A stretch of 64,000 nucleotides of DNA from Linum tenue (Eukaryota; Streptophyta; Magnoliopsida; Malpighiales; Linaceae): the NCBI GenBank assembly GCA_946122785.1, contig CAMGYJ010000004.1, forward strand, positions 9,012,150-9,076,149, written 5' to 3'. Shown piece by piece: positions 34,634 through 45,507 of the stretch. Below the pieces are notes generated by a model that saw only the letters and a program-made list of their open reading frames with translations, was not told the DNA's origin and searched no databases. The translations under genes and the position numbers were made by a program. How positions within the stretch are numbered: the stretch's first letter is position 1; each line of letters starts with the position of its first letter.

Positions 34634-34907
34634 GGCGGAATCTCGCGAAAAGAAGAACACAGAATATCTCCAAAATTGGAAGCAATTGAACAAGGAGGAA
34701 TGAAATAGCGATGGAGAACGCTTCACCCACCACGGTGGTTTTATAACCCCCATCGTTCCACGGCCCGCGGCCGCCGGGACACGATGGCGTAGTGCCAGTT
34801 ACGGCAAGGCGCACGTCGGCGACGGTTTCTCTCCCACTCCCCACGACAGAGAGAAGAGAGCGTTTTTTTTTTCCTAGATCTCCCCCAACCGGCCAGTTTA
34901 ATTTTAT

Positions 34908-36230
34908 TTCTGAGGAAGAAAGAATTTCTACCAAATGTCTGAACCAGCACAGAAAAAATGTCAAGAACTAAAAAAGTACAGATAAAAAGCGCATTATTAT
35001 CTAAATTAATCAAATAAAAAAAACATAAAATATTTATTTTACTCTAAGTATCTAAAATCAAAAACCACTCCTAGCCTATTATTTCTTAACCTCTAGATGA
35101 ATTGTGATTAATGATCTTCTCGCATCATCATCTTTCCCATAAGCTTTCTACCCATTTTGTTGTCATGTTTTGGTGTGTCTTTCTTCAAGTACATGTACAC
35201 CCTTTCGTCGCTATTGGTGTTGGTGGTCCTCTCAATTACATGTTGGTCACCGTAGTTCCTCCATCCGTCACCGCTTTTAACATGCTTGTCGTCGTCACCT
35301 TTCATTTCAACATCCTCGTCCGCAATCCTGTCGTGATGGGTACCATCTAGTATATCCACATCTAGACCTCCATTTGTCCGACCAGTATTCTCGTTGACAG
35401 ATGCTTTCCTCGGATTGTGTCCAGTACGACAACGAAGAATTCTCAAGCATCCTCTCTCGTACGGGTTCGCCGGTATCTTGGGGCAAGGTTTTTCTCCGCC
35501 ACAAGGGACTGCACCCTTCTCTATAGCGCCGTACTCGATCACCGGGCCCGAGTATCTAATCTTGACGTTACTTAGCCAAGGAAAATGGGCTTTCAAACCG
35601 GATGCAGCTTCAACTTTTGTAGCGATCAATGCACACAAACAAACCGCCGCGACTAGTAAACTCGTCGTCAGTTTCGATGTCTCCATTGCTCGGTAAATTG
35701 ATTGGTGTGAGGTTAGTTGCTAAATATTCACTTAGAAAATGATATTTCAATCGAGTGATATTGATAACGATAATTTTTGCTACTGATTTTGAAATCGATA
35801 GAGTCTAAGAAGAGTGGCAAAATTATATAGAAAAGTCAGGTTGCTATTTTTACCTATAAGATCCTTATTCTTCATTTTTCTTTTCTTTTCTTTTTCTTTT
35901 CTTCTGTGGTGGAAATTATAAGATCCTCTTGATGTGGTGGAATTCTTGGTTTAAATTGAGTTGAATCAATCACCTTAATTGATAAGTTCGGGCATGAGAA
36001 ACGGGGGCTAAGTACTTTTGTTCAATCCTCGTTGAAAAATTATTCATCAAGTTGTCCACTGTTCAAATCTAATATTGACCAAATTCAAAGCTATGATCTA
36101 CGTGGGCTTCTTTAAAGGTATGCTAAGTTATCATGATCTTGTTAATGTGGGCTGTAAGCCTTGTGAAACCCTGAGCCCATGCACTTGTTATTTTGGGCTT
36201 TGGTCCCTTCAGTCCATAACACTCTGAATT
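34908..36230. repeat. Segmental duplication, copy B (right part, carries RALF gene c)
   Basis: This part matches copy A at 24125-26190 apart from the two MITEs. Its left part is 26909-27120, and the LINE separates the two parts. Single-copy target sites in B confirm the micro-insertions and MITEs in A. Confidence 0.85.
35108..35686 (-). CDS. RALF-like precursor with long C-terminal extension (gene c)
   Basis: This intronless frame of 192 residues starts at the ATG at 35686 (METSKLTTSLLV). A signal peptide (LLVAAVCLCALIATKVEA) is followed by KIRYSGPVIEYGAIEKG and the RALF core with four cysteines (AVPCGGEKPC, RGCLRILRC) and ANPYERGC. An extension of about 100 residues follows, acidic in the middle (VEMKGDDDKHVKSGDG) and ending GRKLMGKMMMREDH. 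It is paralogous to gene b. It lacks b's ten-residue insertion and is longer in the acidic part, which is absent or shortened in b. The family role is a secreted ligand of FERONIA-type receptors; the function of the extension is unknown. The conserved end in both copies argues that the extension is translated. Confidence 0.84.
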   Translation of the reverse strand: METSKLTTSLLVAAVCLCALIATKVEAASGLKAHFPWLSNVKIRYSGPVIEYGAIEKGAVPCGGEKPCPKIPANPYERGCLRILRCRTGHNPRKASVNENTGRTNGGLDVDILDGTHHDRIADEDVEMKGDDDKHVKSGDGWRNYGDQHVIERTTNTNSDERVYMYLKKDTPKHDNKMGRKLMGKMMMREDH

Positions 36231-38390
36231 CAAATCATCAATTCTTCTCTTCACTCTTTCGTTTGCTGGTCCAACCAACTAGGTTCGACTCAGGTTTGGG
36301 TTAACCAGAATCAAACCCAGTATCTTAATGCCTAATGGTGTTGATCACAAGTAAAATGTGTTTGAATTGACTTCCATTTCGGGCGAATTTGTTCCCCTTT
36401 TCAGTCAACTGGAATTTTGGTATCGTATGACCAATGCAAAGTGGTCTCAAAATGTGGAAAGTAATACTCGATCATGATATTATATCCAATAGACAGACAC
36501 CAAGCATTTAGTACAAGTAATAAAGAGACACTTGTAACTTGGTTATTCGAGTTCATATTAATTCATGTCTCTCTCCCTCTAACCGATGTGATTATTTTAA
36601 TTTTACGATGTTGATCTTAAATTTTTCTAGGACATATATGAGCGGAGTTCGCAGGACCAAATATTGTGCTAACTGCTAACATAGTGATCATGAGTTGAGT
36701 TGTAGTCTCGCAACTACAAAAAAATGATAACTATACGACTATAATTGTACTAATAAACATAACTCATGATTAACATGGTGCTACCCCTTGTTAGACTTGT
36801 AAAATGTAAAATAACTTTTTTATCCTAATAATAAATTCAACTCATATGGAAACACCAATTCAGGATTTTGCTACGATGCCTTGTAACTTGGACAAAATGA
36901 TCGATTAGATGACACAATTGCACCATTACAGAGAACAAGGTGGTCATATATTTGGGAAATTTCGATTGGATGACATAATTGTACAATTACAAAGAAAACA
37001 AAAATTGACTAGGAAACGAAATTGTTGGCCTATTGACCATTACCTCATTAGTATTGCAAGTTGCAACAAGATTCCACCACCAGAAATGTTTCAGTACTAA
37101 ACAACGACTTTGAAACCACTTAACCCTAGTTAACAACAACCTAAACCTCTGTAAGTAACAATAAATTTTATTAGTTTATCACTCTAACAACCTCGTGAAT
37201 AAAATATTGTGGATATTTAACACGATTAAGAAGAAAAGAATCATGAACATCAAATGTAGTTGTTTGTGCAACATGAGTAGATCAACATGCCGACCACGTC
37301 GAAAGTCCGGTTTACCTTTCAATTGAAATCACGGGATACATTGTCTTTGGAGAGCACTCTCCACAACGTTGATAAAAATTACGAAAATATATTTACCTAA
37401 CCTGTTGACCTCTCCATGGTGCGATTGGTCAATTTATTTCTAAGTATCGATCTTTTCATGATCAAGTCGACCGCAACATATAAGCGATCTTTTTATTATT
37501 ATTATTAATACAAATCAGTAAATCACGATGATAAAGTCACCAAAATTTATCATCCGCTTCCCCAAAAAATAGAAGAAAAGCGAAAGACAACAACTAGGCC
37601 CAGATTGGAAAAAGATATCAAGCAAAGAAGAGAAGATTATATACCGATAGCTCCAACCCAAATGGCAAACTCCAAACCTACCCACTTGCATTGCAACTTA
37701 TAAACCAGCTAAAATCCAATAGCATGAGCTGGACCTCAACAAATGTCCAGAACCAGGTGGAATCACAATTTGTATATTAATTATATACAGCTATTTGTCT
37801 AATCTGTAGCTACCAGGAATAATTAGCCCCGGTTAATTAATTGGTCCAGGCCACCCTCTGATCAGTAATTTGTCTATGATTCAGAAAACAAATTAAAAGT
37901 GTGCTGATATCATGAGGTAGAAAATTGGGTTCTTTGATGGAAATGCCTAATTGCTGCATGTACTCTGCCCAGCCTGTCATATTTGACGGTGACATTATGT
38001 TAGCTAAGTAAGTAACCACGTAATTAATCCCAACTTCCTATTGTAGATTGATACGACACAACAACAAGTCGAAGATAACTAGAAAAGTCCAAGTTTACCA
38101 CTCCATGCATGTTGTCACCTCATAATTCACAACCCATCGATCACTCGCAATTAACAGAGCTCTTATCTATTACATTCAACATCTAACATCCCCTTGATTT
38201 CCCAAGTCCGAGGTTCAAATTCGGAGTGCATGCATCCCGTGATTTCCTTGTTTTTCCTCTTGACAGCAAGATGGAGCGCTTCATCAACCCAGGCATACGT
38301 TTGCCATTGACTCTCTTCATAAATTCCTAGCAGTCAAAACGATACGTTTTCTTATCATAAATGGTTTCAATGTGCCCTCATTTCGTCATG
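36231..38390. other. Intergenic DNA
   Basis: No gene, RNA gene or element terminus was recognised. An ATT-repeat tract is at about 37492-37507. Confidence 0.5.
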
Positions 38391-38395
38391 CACTA

Positions 38396-38830
38396 TAACA
38401 ACGTTATGGATCAAGCAAACCCTAAAGCCCTACCTTTCTCATTCCATTACACAGCTTATATAGCTGGAGAGTCAGTACAGAAACCTTACAAAACAAGGTA
38501 AGAAGACAAGGCTTGGAAGAAAAGCAAGTACAGCCGAAAAAGGAAATGAGTAGTTTTAACAAGTTTGAGGACTAAGTGGCATTTTGCCAGAAACGACGTC
38601 ACTCCACGTGCGTTGTGCCTTCACTTGAGTTGGCATTGGAACGGCGTCGCATTGCTTCTGTTTTCCGGATGATGATGAAGCGGTGTCGCTTTGATTCCTG
38701 GCTTCAGCTGATGGTGAAACGATGTCGGGTGAACTCTCCTTCTTCTTCCCTGTGAGAACAACGTCTCTGTTCAGAGCCGTTGGAGGTTTGAAAGGGGCAG
38801 AGCGCGAAATTCCTTCGCATTCCCCTGATA
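38396..38830 (-). repeat. 3' LTR of the intact Copia
   Basis: 435 bp. On the element strand it starts TATCAGGGGAATGCG and ends ACGTTGTTA. It contains the last 91 or so codons of the Gag-Pol frame. Confidence 0.95.
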
Positions 38831-41800
38831 CCCCCCCGCAAGCTGGCGGGCATAGATTGAGGACGCCGAGCTTGGAGAGCAGGAAAGAGAAGGGTGCAGG
38901 AGAGAGAGCCTTGGTGAAGAGATCAGCCAATTGATGAGCAGAAGAGACATGGAGTACCTTGATGGTGCGATTGAGCAGCTTTTCACGGACAAAGTGGCAA
39001 TCGAGCTCAATGTGCTTTGTCCGCTCGTGGAATGTTGGGTTCTCGGCGATGTAGATCGCGGATTGGTTATCACAGTAGAGGGTTGCTGGCTGTGGATGAG
39101 GAATTTGGAAATCTTGAAGCAAATAAAGCAACCATTGAAGCTCACAGGTGGTGTAAGCTAGAGCTCGATATTCAGCCTCGCAAGAAGATCTGGAGATGGT
39201 GGTCTGCTTCTTGCTCTTCCACGAGACCAGAGAATCACCAAGGTAGACACAGTAACCGGTGACAGAGCGCCGAGTATCAACACAGGCAGCCCAGTCTGAA
39301 TCACTGAAGGCTTTCAAATGAAGAGGAGAATCAGCAGAGAAGAACAGGCCATTGGAAGGCGCAGATTTCAGGTAACGAAGGATTCGAACAACTGCTTTGA
39401 AGTGATCATTGCTTGGATTAGCCATGTATTGACTAACTTGTTGAGTAGCATAGCTGATGTCAGGGCGAGTGGTGGTGAGATAGATTAATTTTCCTACCAA
39501 CTTCCTGTACTCTTCTGGATCATGATAGGGATCAGTGTGCTCAGCAGATAGATGAACTTTGTAGTCCATAGGTGTAGTAGCAGGTCTGGAATGAATGAGA
39601 TCAACTTCATCAAGGATCTCAAGTGTATATTTTCTTTGTGAAATGTGAATGCCTTTTCTGCTTCTTGCAACTTCAATTCCCAGAAAGAATTTGAGGGTTC
39701 CTAGATCTTTAATACTGAATGTCTGATGAAGGAAAGACTTGAGTTGCTGAATCTCTTCTAAATTGTTGCCTCCAATGACCAAATCATCGACATAAATCAA
39801 GATATAGGTGTAGGAAGAACCTGATGATTTGTAGAAAAGTGAATGATCAACCTTGCTAGGCATATAACCCTGAGACTGTAGCTTATCAGCAAGCTTAGTG
39901 AACCACTGACGTGAGGCCTGTTTGAGGCCATAGATAGACTTTTTTAGGCGGCATACAGGATTCTTGAAGCCAGGTGGTGGAATGTCACCAGGGGGAAGCT
40001 TCATGTAGACTTCCTGGTCTAGATCACCATGTAGGAAGGCATTGTTCACATCTAGTTGGTGAACATGCCAAGCCTGAGCAGTAGCAATTGCTAGGAATAG
40101 TCGAATGGTAGTCATTTTGACTACTGGAGCAAATGTATCTTGATAATCAACCCCCTCCTGTTGATTGTAACCCTTTGCAACCAGCCTAGCCTTCTGTCTC
40201 TCTAAACTGCCATCAGAAAGATGCTTGTTTTTGTAAACCCATTTGTTCCCTACTGGTTTTTTACCAGGAGGGATTTCAACAACATCCCATGTCTGATTGG
40301 CCTCAAGAGCAGTAGTTTCAACTGCCATTGCTTCATTCCATTCAGGATACTGGCATGCCTCTTTGTAAGTCTGGGGTTCTTTCTGAGAAGAAATGCTCAA
40401 GACAAAGTTCTGATGGTTGTGTGAGAGATTAGAATAATCCAATACAGAAGAGAGAGGGTAGGTGATACCTGGAGTCTGCTGCTGACTTGGATGACTGGTG
40501 GAAGAAAGCTGCTGAAGCAGGTTGCAATGGTATTGTTGAAGGTGGGAAGGAGGTTTTCTGGTTCTGTTGGATTTTCTGGTAGGGAAAGGTGGTGGAGGAG
40601 AAGATGGTGGAGGGGAAGGTGGTGGAGATAGTGTGGGAGAATCAGGAGGAGAGTTGTCATCTCCTGAGTCAAAGTGAAGATCATTGAGGAAGGGTTCTGG
40701 ATTGGGTGAATTAGGAGGGTGATAGGTAGGACTAAAGTCATCATAGATGGTAGGGTCAATTGGATTGGCATAGGGAGAGGTCTGGTTCTGGTTTTGGCTT
40801 TGGTCTTTGAATGGGAATACATGTTCATAGAACTGCACATCTCTGGAGACAAAGATATCATGAGTAAGAAGGTCATATATCTTATAACCTTTCATCCCAG
40901 GTTGGAACCCAAGAAATACACCCTTTCTAGCTCTAGAGTCAAACTTGCTTCTGTGATTAGCTAATGTGCTAGCAAAACATAAGCAGCCAAAGACCTTTAG
41001 GTCTGATAAGTCTGGTGGTTTGTTATAAAGCTTTTGAAAGGGGGTTTGGTTCCCCAGAACAATTGTAGGAACCCTGTTGATGAGAAAAACTGAATGCTTA
41101 ACACAATCACTCCAGAAAGAAGGGGATAAATTAGATTGAAATTTTAATGCCCTGGCAACAGCTAGGATATGCTGGTGTTTTCTTTCTACTCTGCTGTTCT
41201 GTTGAGGTGTCTCAACACAAGACAGCTCATGTAGAATCCCAGTTCTATTGAAAAACTCAGTCATTTCAAATTCTCTACCTTGATCACTTCTGATTCTCTT
41301 AACAGTGGTTTGAAACTGTCTTTCAACATAAGAACAAAAGGCTTGAAGCTTTGGTCTGGCATCAGACTTGGCTGGAAGTAAAATCAACCAAGTCATTCGA
41401 GTAAAATCATCAACAATTGTTAAAAAGTACTTGAATCCATCATAACTGGGTATAGGGTTTGGACCCCAAATGTCAACATGAATCAGTTCAAAAGACTGTT
41501 GAGCAACAGAAGTGCTTGAAGGAAATGGTAATCTCTTCTGCCTAGCAAAATGACAAGTATCACAGGGTATAGAACTGTTGGTATCTATATCTAGACAAAG
41601 GTTTTTCAAAAGTGGCACTTTAGAATGTGAAACATGGCCTAATCTAAAGTGCCAAACATCAAAATCTTGAGAAGTGGCAGCAGAGAAGTGTTTAGGTTGA
41701 CTGGTATCTACAGGTTGCTCTAAATGGTAAAGGCCATGGGACAGCTTAGCAGAACCAGTCATCCTCCTCAGCTGCATATCCTGGATCAAGCAGACATCAG

Positions 41801-43286
41801 AGAAAAAAGTCAAGCAAAGGGACTTGTTCCTGGTTAGCTTGCTAACAGAAACCAAATTGAAGCTGAACTGTGGAACAAACAAGACTCCTTGTAGAGTCAA
41901 GTCAGCAATACAGGTAACTGTTCCCATATGAGTTGCTTGAATTTGATCTCCTGTAGGCAAGGTAATGAAAGTGTTGTGTATCCTTCTGTGATCAGTCAGA
42001 AGGTCCAAGGAACACACAATGTGATCCGAGGCACCAGTATCAAGGATCCAGGTTTGATCATGAGGTGATTTGTGGCTCACATTGAGCAGAATTTTACCTG
42101 AGGGTCCAGCTGGTGTGGTAGTGAAACTTGCAGCTGAAAAGGATGGGTTGTTGCTGGTGGAAGCCTTCTGAGACCCCTTGTCACTCATCAGGGACATGAG
42201 CTTGATGTAGTCTGCCTTGGTCAGTTTGATCTCTTGAGTCAAATCCTCTGAGTTTGTGTTTGCAGCAGCATGTGCTTGAGGTCTGCCCCTCTGAGGTCCC
42301 CTCTGGTTTGGATATCCATGTTTACTGAAACATTTGTCTTCAGTGTGCCCTTGCTTCTTGCAGAAGGTGCACTCCATGTTTCTCCCAGCAGGATTTGGTG
42401 CCTTGTTGTTCATTCCAGGTGGCCAACCATGCTTGTGATAGCAGGTTTCTTCTGTATGCCCCAAGAACTTGCAATAGGTACAGTAGGGTCTTGGCCTCCT
42501 GATCTGTGAATTGTTGTTGTTCTGTGCTGCCAAAACCATGTTTTCAACAGCAAGAACCTTGCTTTGTTGTGTGCCAACCAGCTGCCTTTCATGCTGGAGC
42601 ATCCTCTGGAAGACTCTATCGATTGGTGGTAACTCATCACCAAACAGAACTTGAGATCTCACACTTGAAAAATTCTCATTAAGACCTCTTAGAAACTGGA
42701 TAACATAGTTGGTTTCCTTGTAAGCAAACACAACCCTCATGGCCACACATGTTTCTCTGCTGTTGGGTGTGCAGGTACAATGTTGTAGTGGCTGATAATT
42801 GTCTAACTCATCCCTAATAGCAATTAGGTTTCCATAATACTCTGTAACAGACTGACTACCTTGCTTCAAACTGCTTAAAGCTTCAGTGAGTTCAGCAATT
42901 CTTACCACATCTCCTTGACCATACCTAGATTTGAGGCTTCTCCAGGCTTCAAGGGAGGTTTTGCAAGACATGATGGTCTTCCTGATGATGGGATCGACTG
43001 CTTGCTGGATCCATGACAGCACCATGACATTGTTCCTGTTCCAAGCCCATGCATTCTGATGTGCTTCTCCTGGGTGGGGAATGGTGCCATTGATGAATCC
43101 AAGCTTGTTCTTGGCTCCCAATGCGTTCAACATGGCTTGGCTCCAGTCATTGTAGTTGGCAGTGGTAAGTTTCTCTCCCACCAACAGCAACCCTGGTTGC
43201 TCAGATCCATGTAGGTAGTAAGGATCTGACATAGGATCAACATTGGCTTGAACATTCTCGGCTTCTGCTTGAACGTTGTCTGCCAT
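38556..43286 (-). CDS. Copia Gag-Pol polyprotein, 1576 residues, intact
   Basis: It starts at the ATG at 43286. Gag (about 1-330) has a UBN2-type region and two CX2CX4HX4C knuckles (CTYCKFLGHTEETC, CTFCKKQGHTEDKC). The aspartic protease is at about 412 (WILDTGASDHIV), followed by the GAG-pre-integrase HHCC (WHFRLGH, CDTCHFARQ). The integrase D, D, E are near 603 (VDIWGP), 663 (SDQGREF) and 699 (RVERKH). The RT has QLDVNNAFLHG and YVDD at about 1163. RNase H begins near 1325 (FSDSDWAAC, EAEYRALA, CDNQSAIY). The normal Copia end (SKLGVLNLCPPACGG) is reached at the polypurine tract, but no stop is present. The frame runs on through it for about 91 residues of LTR-encoded sequence, ending SGKMPLSPQTC. 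Confidence 0.96.
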   Translation of the reverse strand: MADNVQAEAENVQANVDPMSDPYYLHGSEQPGLLLVGEKLTTANYNDWSQAMLNALGAKNKLGFINGTIPHPGEAHQNAWAWNRNNVMVLSWIQQAVDPIIRKTIMSCKTSLEAWRSLKSRYGQGDVVRIAELTEALSSLKQGSQSVTEYYGNLIAIRDELDNYQPLQHCTCTPNSRETCVAMRVVFAYKETNYVIQFLRGLNENFSSVRSQVLFGDELPPIDRVFQRMLQHERQLVGTQQSKVLAVENMVLAAQNNNNSQIRRPRPYCTYCKFLGHTEETCYHKHGWPPGMNNKAPNPAGRNMECTFCKKQGHTEDKCFSKHGYPNQRGPQRGRPQAHAAANTNSEDLTQEIKLTKADYIKLMSLMSDKGSQKASTSNNPSFSAASFTTTPAGPSGKILLNVSHKSPHDQTWILDTGASDHIVCSLDLLTDHRRIHNTFITLPTGDQIQATHMGTVTCIADLTLQGVLFVPQFSFNLVSVSKLTRNKSLCLTFFSDVCLIQDMQLRRMTGSAKLSHGLYHLEQPVDTSQPKHFSAATSQDFDVWHFRLGHVSHSKVPLLKNLCLDIDTNSSIPCDTCHFARQKRLPFPSSTSVAQQSFELIHVDIWGPNPIPSYDGFKYFLTIVDDFTRMTWLILLPAKSDARPKLQAFCSYVERQFQTTVKRIRSDQGREFEMTEFFNRTGILHELSCVETPQQNSRVERKHQHILAVARALKFQSNLSPSFWSDCVKHSVFLINRVPTIVLGNQTPFQKLYNKPPDLSDLKVFGCLCFASTLANHRSKFDSRARKGVFLGFQPGMKGYKIYDLLTHDIFVSRDVQFYEHVFPFKDQSQNQNQTSPYANPIDPTIYDDFSPTYHPPNSPNPEPFLNDLHFDSGDDNSPPDSPTLSPPPSPPPSSPPPPFPTRKSNRTRKPPSHLQQYHCNLLQQLSSTSHPSQQQTPGITYPLSSVLDYSNLSHNHQNFVLSISSQKEPQTYKEACQYPEWNEAMAVETTALEANQTWDVVEIPPGKKPVGNKWVYKNKHLSDGSLERQKARLVAKGYNQQEGVDYQDTFAPVVKMTTIRLFLAIATAQAWHVHQLDVNNAFLHGDLDQEVYMKLPPGDIPPPGFKNPVCRLKKSIYGLKQASRQWFTKLADKLQSQGYMPSKVDHSLFYKSSGSSYTYILIYVDDLVIGGNNLEEIQQLKSFLHQTFSIKDLGTLKFFLGIEVARSRKGIHISQRKYTLEILDEVDLIHSRPATTPMDYKVHLSAEHTDPYHDPEEYRKLVGKLIYLTTTRPDISYATQQVSQYMANPSNDHFKAVVRILRYLKSAPSNGLFFSADSPLHLKAFSDSDWAACVDTRRSVTGYCVYLGDSLVSWKSKKQTTISRSSCEAEYRALAYTTCELQWLLYLLQDFQIPHPQPATLYCDNQSAIYIAENPTFHERTKHIELDCHFVREKLLNRTIKVLHVSSAHQLADLFTKALSPAPFSFLLSKLGVLNLCPPACGGVSGECEGISRSAPFKPPTALNRDVVLTGKKKESSPDIVSPSAEARNQSDTASSSSGKQKQCDAVPMPTQVKAQRTWSDVVSGKMPLSPQTC

Positions 43287-43331
43287 GTTTTGAGGCGGCT
43301 AGGGTTCTCTAGGAACCAGGCTCTGATACCA

Positions 43332-43766
43332 TAACAACGTTATGGATCAAGCAAACCCTAAAGCCCTACCTTTCTCATTCCATTACACAGCTTATATAGC
43401 TGGAGAGTCAGTACAGAAACCTTACAAAACAAGGTAAGAAGACAAGGCTTTGAAGAAAAGCAAGTACAGCCGAAAAAGGAAATGAGTAGTTTTAACAAGT
43501 TTGAGGACTAAGTAGCATTTTGCCAGAAACGACGTCACTCCACGTGCGTTGTGCCTTCACTTGAGTTGGCATTGGAACGGCGTCGCATTGCTTCTGTTTT
43601 CCGGATGATGATGAAGCGGTGTCGCTTTGATTCCTGGCTTCAGCTGATGGTGAAACGATGTCGGGTGAACTCTCCTTCTTCTTCCCCGTGAGAACAACGT
43701 CTCTGTTCAGAGCCGTTGGAGGTTTGAAAGGGGCAGAGCGCGAAATTCCTTCGCATTCCCCTGATA
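43332..43766 (-). repeat. 5' LTR of the intact Copia, with TATA box
   Basis: 435-bp partner of 38396-38830. On the element strand a TATATAAG box lies at plus 43391-43398, so transcription should start shortly after it. The CACTA TSD copy follows at 43767. Confidence 0.95.
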
Positions 43767-43771
43767 CACTA

Positions 43772-44951
43772 TCCATCAAAAGCCAAAAGCTCTTCATCCT
43801 TTTTCTTCGTGGGGTTTCCATTGCATGTTCCAACTCTGATGATATAAATAATTTTTTTTTTTCATTTTATTCATAAACGTATATAATATGACGTCCGCCG
43901 TGGCGTCGCATATGCTTGCCTAACAAATTTCCGTTAAACCGGCAGCCGCGGTGTCCCGTTAGGTCAATTATCAGGCGCCGACCTTGCCATCCCATTGGCC
44001 GTCCATAATATTAAAAGGAAATCCGGTATCAACTACATTTGCATTTTGCCGGTACAATATTTAATTCTTTTATTAATTGCTTTCGTCCTAATTAGAAGGA
44101 CATGTGTCGAGATGTCACTGCCCTCCTTCATCTACCACTGCCCACTTGCACGGTCCAAAAATAAATCAACGAATGAATGCCTAAACCTCATTCTGTGCTG
44201 TCAATCGGGACGTCTCGAATTTTCTAAGATTATCACACCCAAAATATTAAATTAATACGAAATGACATATACCAGTAAGTTGAGAATCATGTGACTCAAG
44301 CTACCAAGATCAACTTACCAAGTTACATAGTTTACGTAATTAGGTTAAGAAAAATAATTTATGCCTTTCATAATTTGGGTGATTATGGGAACTGGGAAGC
44401 CTTAATAGCCCAACTTGGTCATGAAAAAAAGGGTGATAATGTTAGCAAGGGCGGAGGGGAGGAGGGTTAGAGGATGTACCCATTATGACTTAGGAAGAAA
44501 AATTGTAAATTAAGCATAGTAGTTAATCGAGTATGAAAAATAATATATATGCGATGGTTAATATTTAAATATTTAATTTATAATTTATAAGTTGTGTATT
44601 GGCATATTCAATGTTTCTATAACAAGCTGTGTGCAAGTAATGAAATAATAATGGTGCATATGATCCACCCAAAATTAAAGATGTACTTATTCAATATCTA
44701 CAACAAATTTTCACCAAATTATAGCTAATTTGTAAAAATAATTTTATTTTAACCACGGGTAGAGAGAGTATAACGGGTGGCTCATAAGGAAGAAAATGAG
44801 TAAATTAGTATAATAGTTAATTGTGAATGAAATTTAAAGCACTTCTAATTGAGAATGGTTGACCGAGAGATCATGTGTACGAATCTTGGCAACCCCATTT
44901 GGTAAGCACATGATATTTGAATTTACGAAAACTTTAAGCACAGATAATTTG
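43772..44951. other. Intergenic DNA
   Basis: No gene seen. A poly-T run lies at about 43850-43862. Confidence 0.5.
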
Positions 44952-44956
44952 ATTTT

Positions 44957-45507
44957 TGTTTGTGCCACGTACGCCTTGCCGTCGGCTGATCCCTCGAACC
45001 CTCTGGACTTTCCCCACGCTTCGCCCCCCACGCTTCCCTCCTGCACACAGCAAGGCGCCCGAACCCCTTTGCAAGGGCTCGTTAGCACTCCAACGCTCAA
45101 GTCAGGATGAATTCTAGAGAGAGAAGTGAGATGTAAGTTTTAGAGAGAAGTTATGACCTGAGTAAATGAGCTTCACCCACTTCACTATTTATACCCGAGG
45201 TAGGGCCGACCATTGCCCCCCAGATCCGCCCTACGTCATCTCCTCATTAAATGCACTGTACCTTACTCCTCCCTGGCGCCCCGACACTCTGACACCGGTC
45301 GGCGCCACCGAGGCGCCCGGCCCTACCCTTGTCTCCTCCGTACGCTTCTGACCGTTACCCCTTCTCCTTGTCGTCATGCGCCCCCTCGGCCCGGACTCAC
45401 CGCTTGGGCCCTGGCCTCTGGTCCGCCCTTGGGCCATACCTCTTCTTTGCCAGGCCCACAGTCATACTGGCCCTTCAATTGGGCCTTTCTTTGCATGCCC
45501 CCCAACA
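44957..45507 (-). repeat. 3' LTR of the Gypsy element
   Basis: 551 bp, running TGTTTGTGCC...CCCCCCAACA on the plus strand. It contains a TATTTATA (minus-strand TATAAATA) promoter box. It lacks three bases present in the other LTR (near 45380). Confidence 0.95.

Larger units (their letters stand above)
27121..34907 (-). mobile_element. LINE (L1-type) with 18-bp TSD, later broken
   Basis: The element runs 5' to 3' on the minus strand. It starts at 34907 and ends in a poly(A) tail (plus-strand T run at 27121-27130). The TSD TTCTGAGGAAGAAAGAAT is exact at 27103-27120 and 34908-34925. The paralogous segment at 24125-24145 shows the pre-insertion sequence. Two frames, ORF1 (Gag-like) and ORF2 (endonuclease, RT, RNase H), are visible. 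A 2.4-kb composite insertion with loss of RT motif A (29437-31889) splits ORF2, so it is dead. The element was probably full-length when inserted. Confidence 0.93.
38396..43766 (-). mobile_element. Nearly intact Copia retrotransposon
   Basis: LTRs of 435 bp lie at 38396-38830 (3' LTR) and 43332-43766 (5' LTR). The TSD is CACTA (38391-38395 and 43767-43771). On the minus strand the 5' LTR ends GTTGTTA and is followed at once by the primer site TGGTATCAGAGCC. A G7 polypurine tract (plus 38831-38837) precedes the 3' LTR. I see about three differences between the LTRs (about 0.7 percent). With an open 1576-codon Gag-Pol, intact termini and a TSD, it looks recently active. Confidence 0.97.

Noticed and set aside
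43492..43833. 113-codon minus-strand frame ending in the same tail as the Copia Pol
   Set aside because: It is the 5' LTR copy of the Pol tail joined by chance to flanking host sequence.
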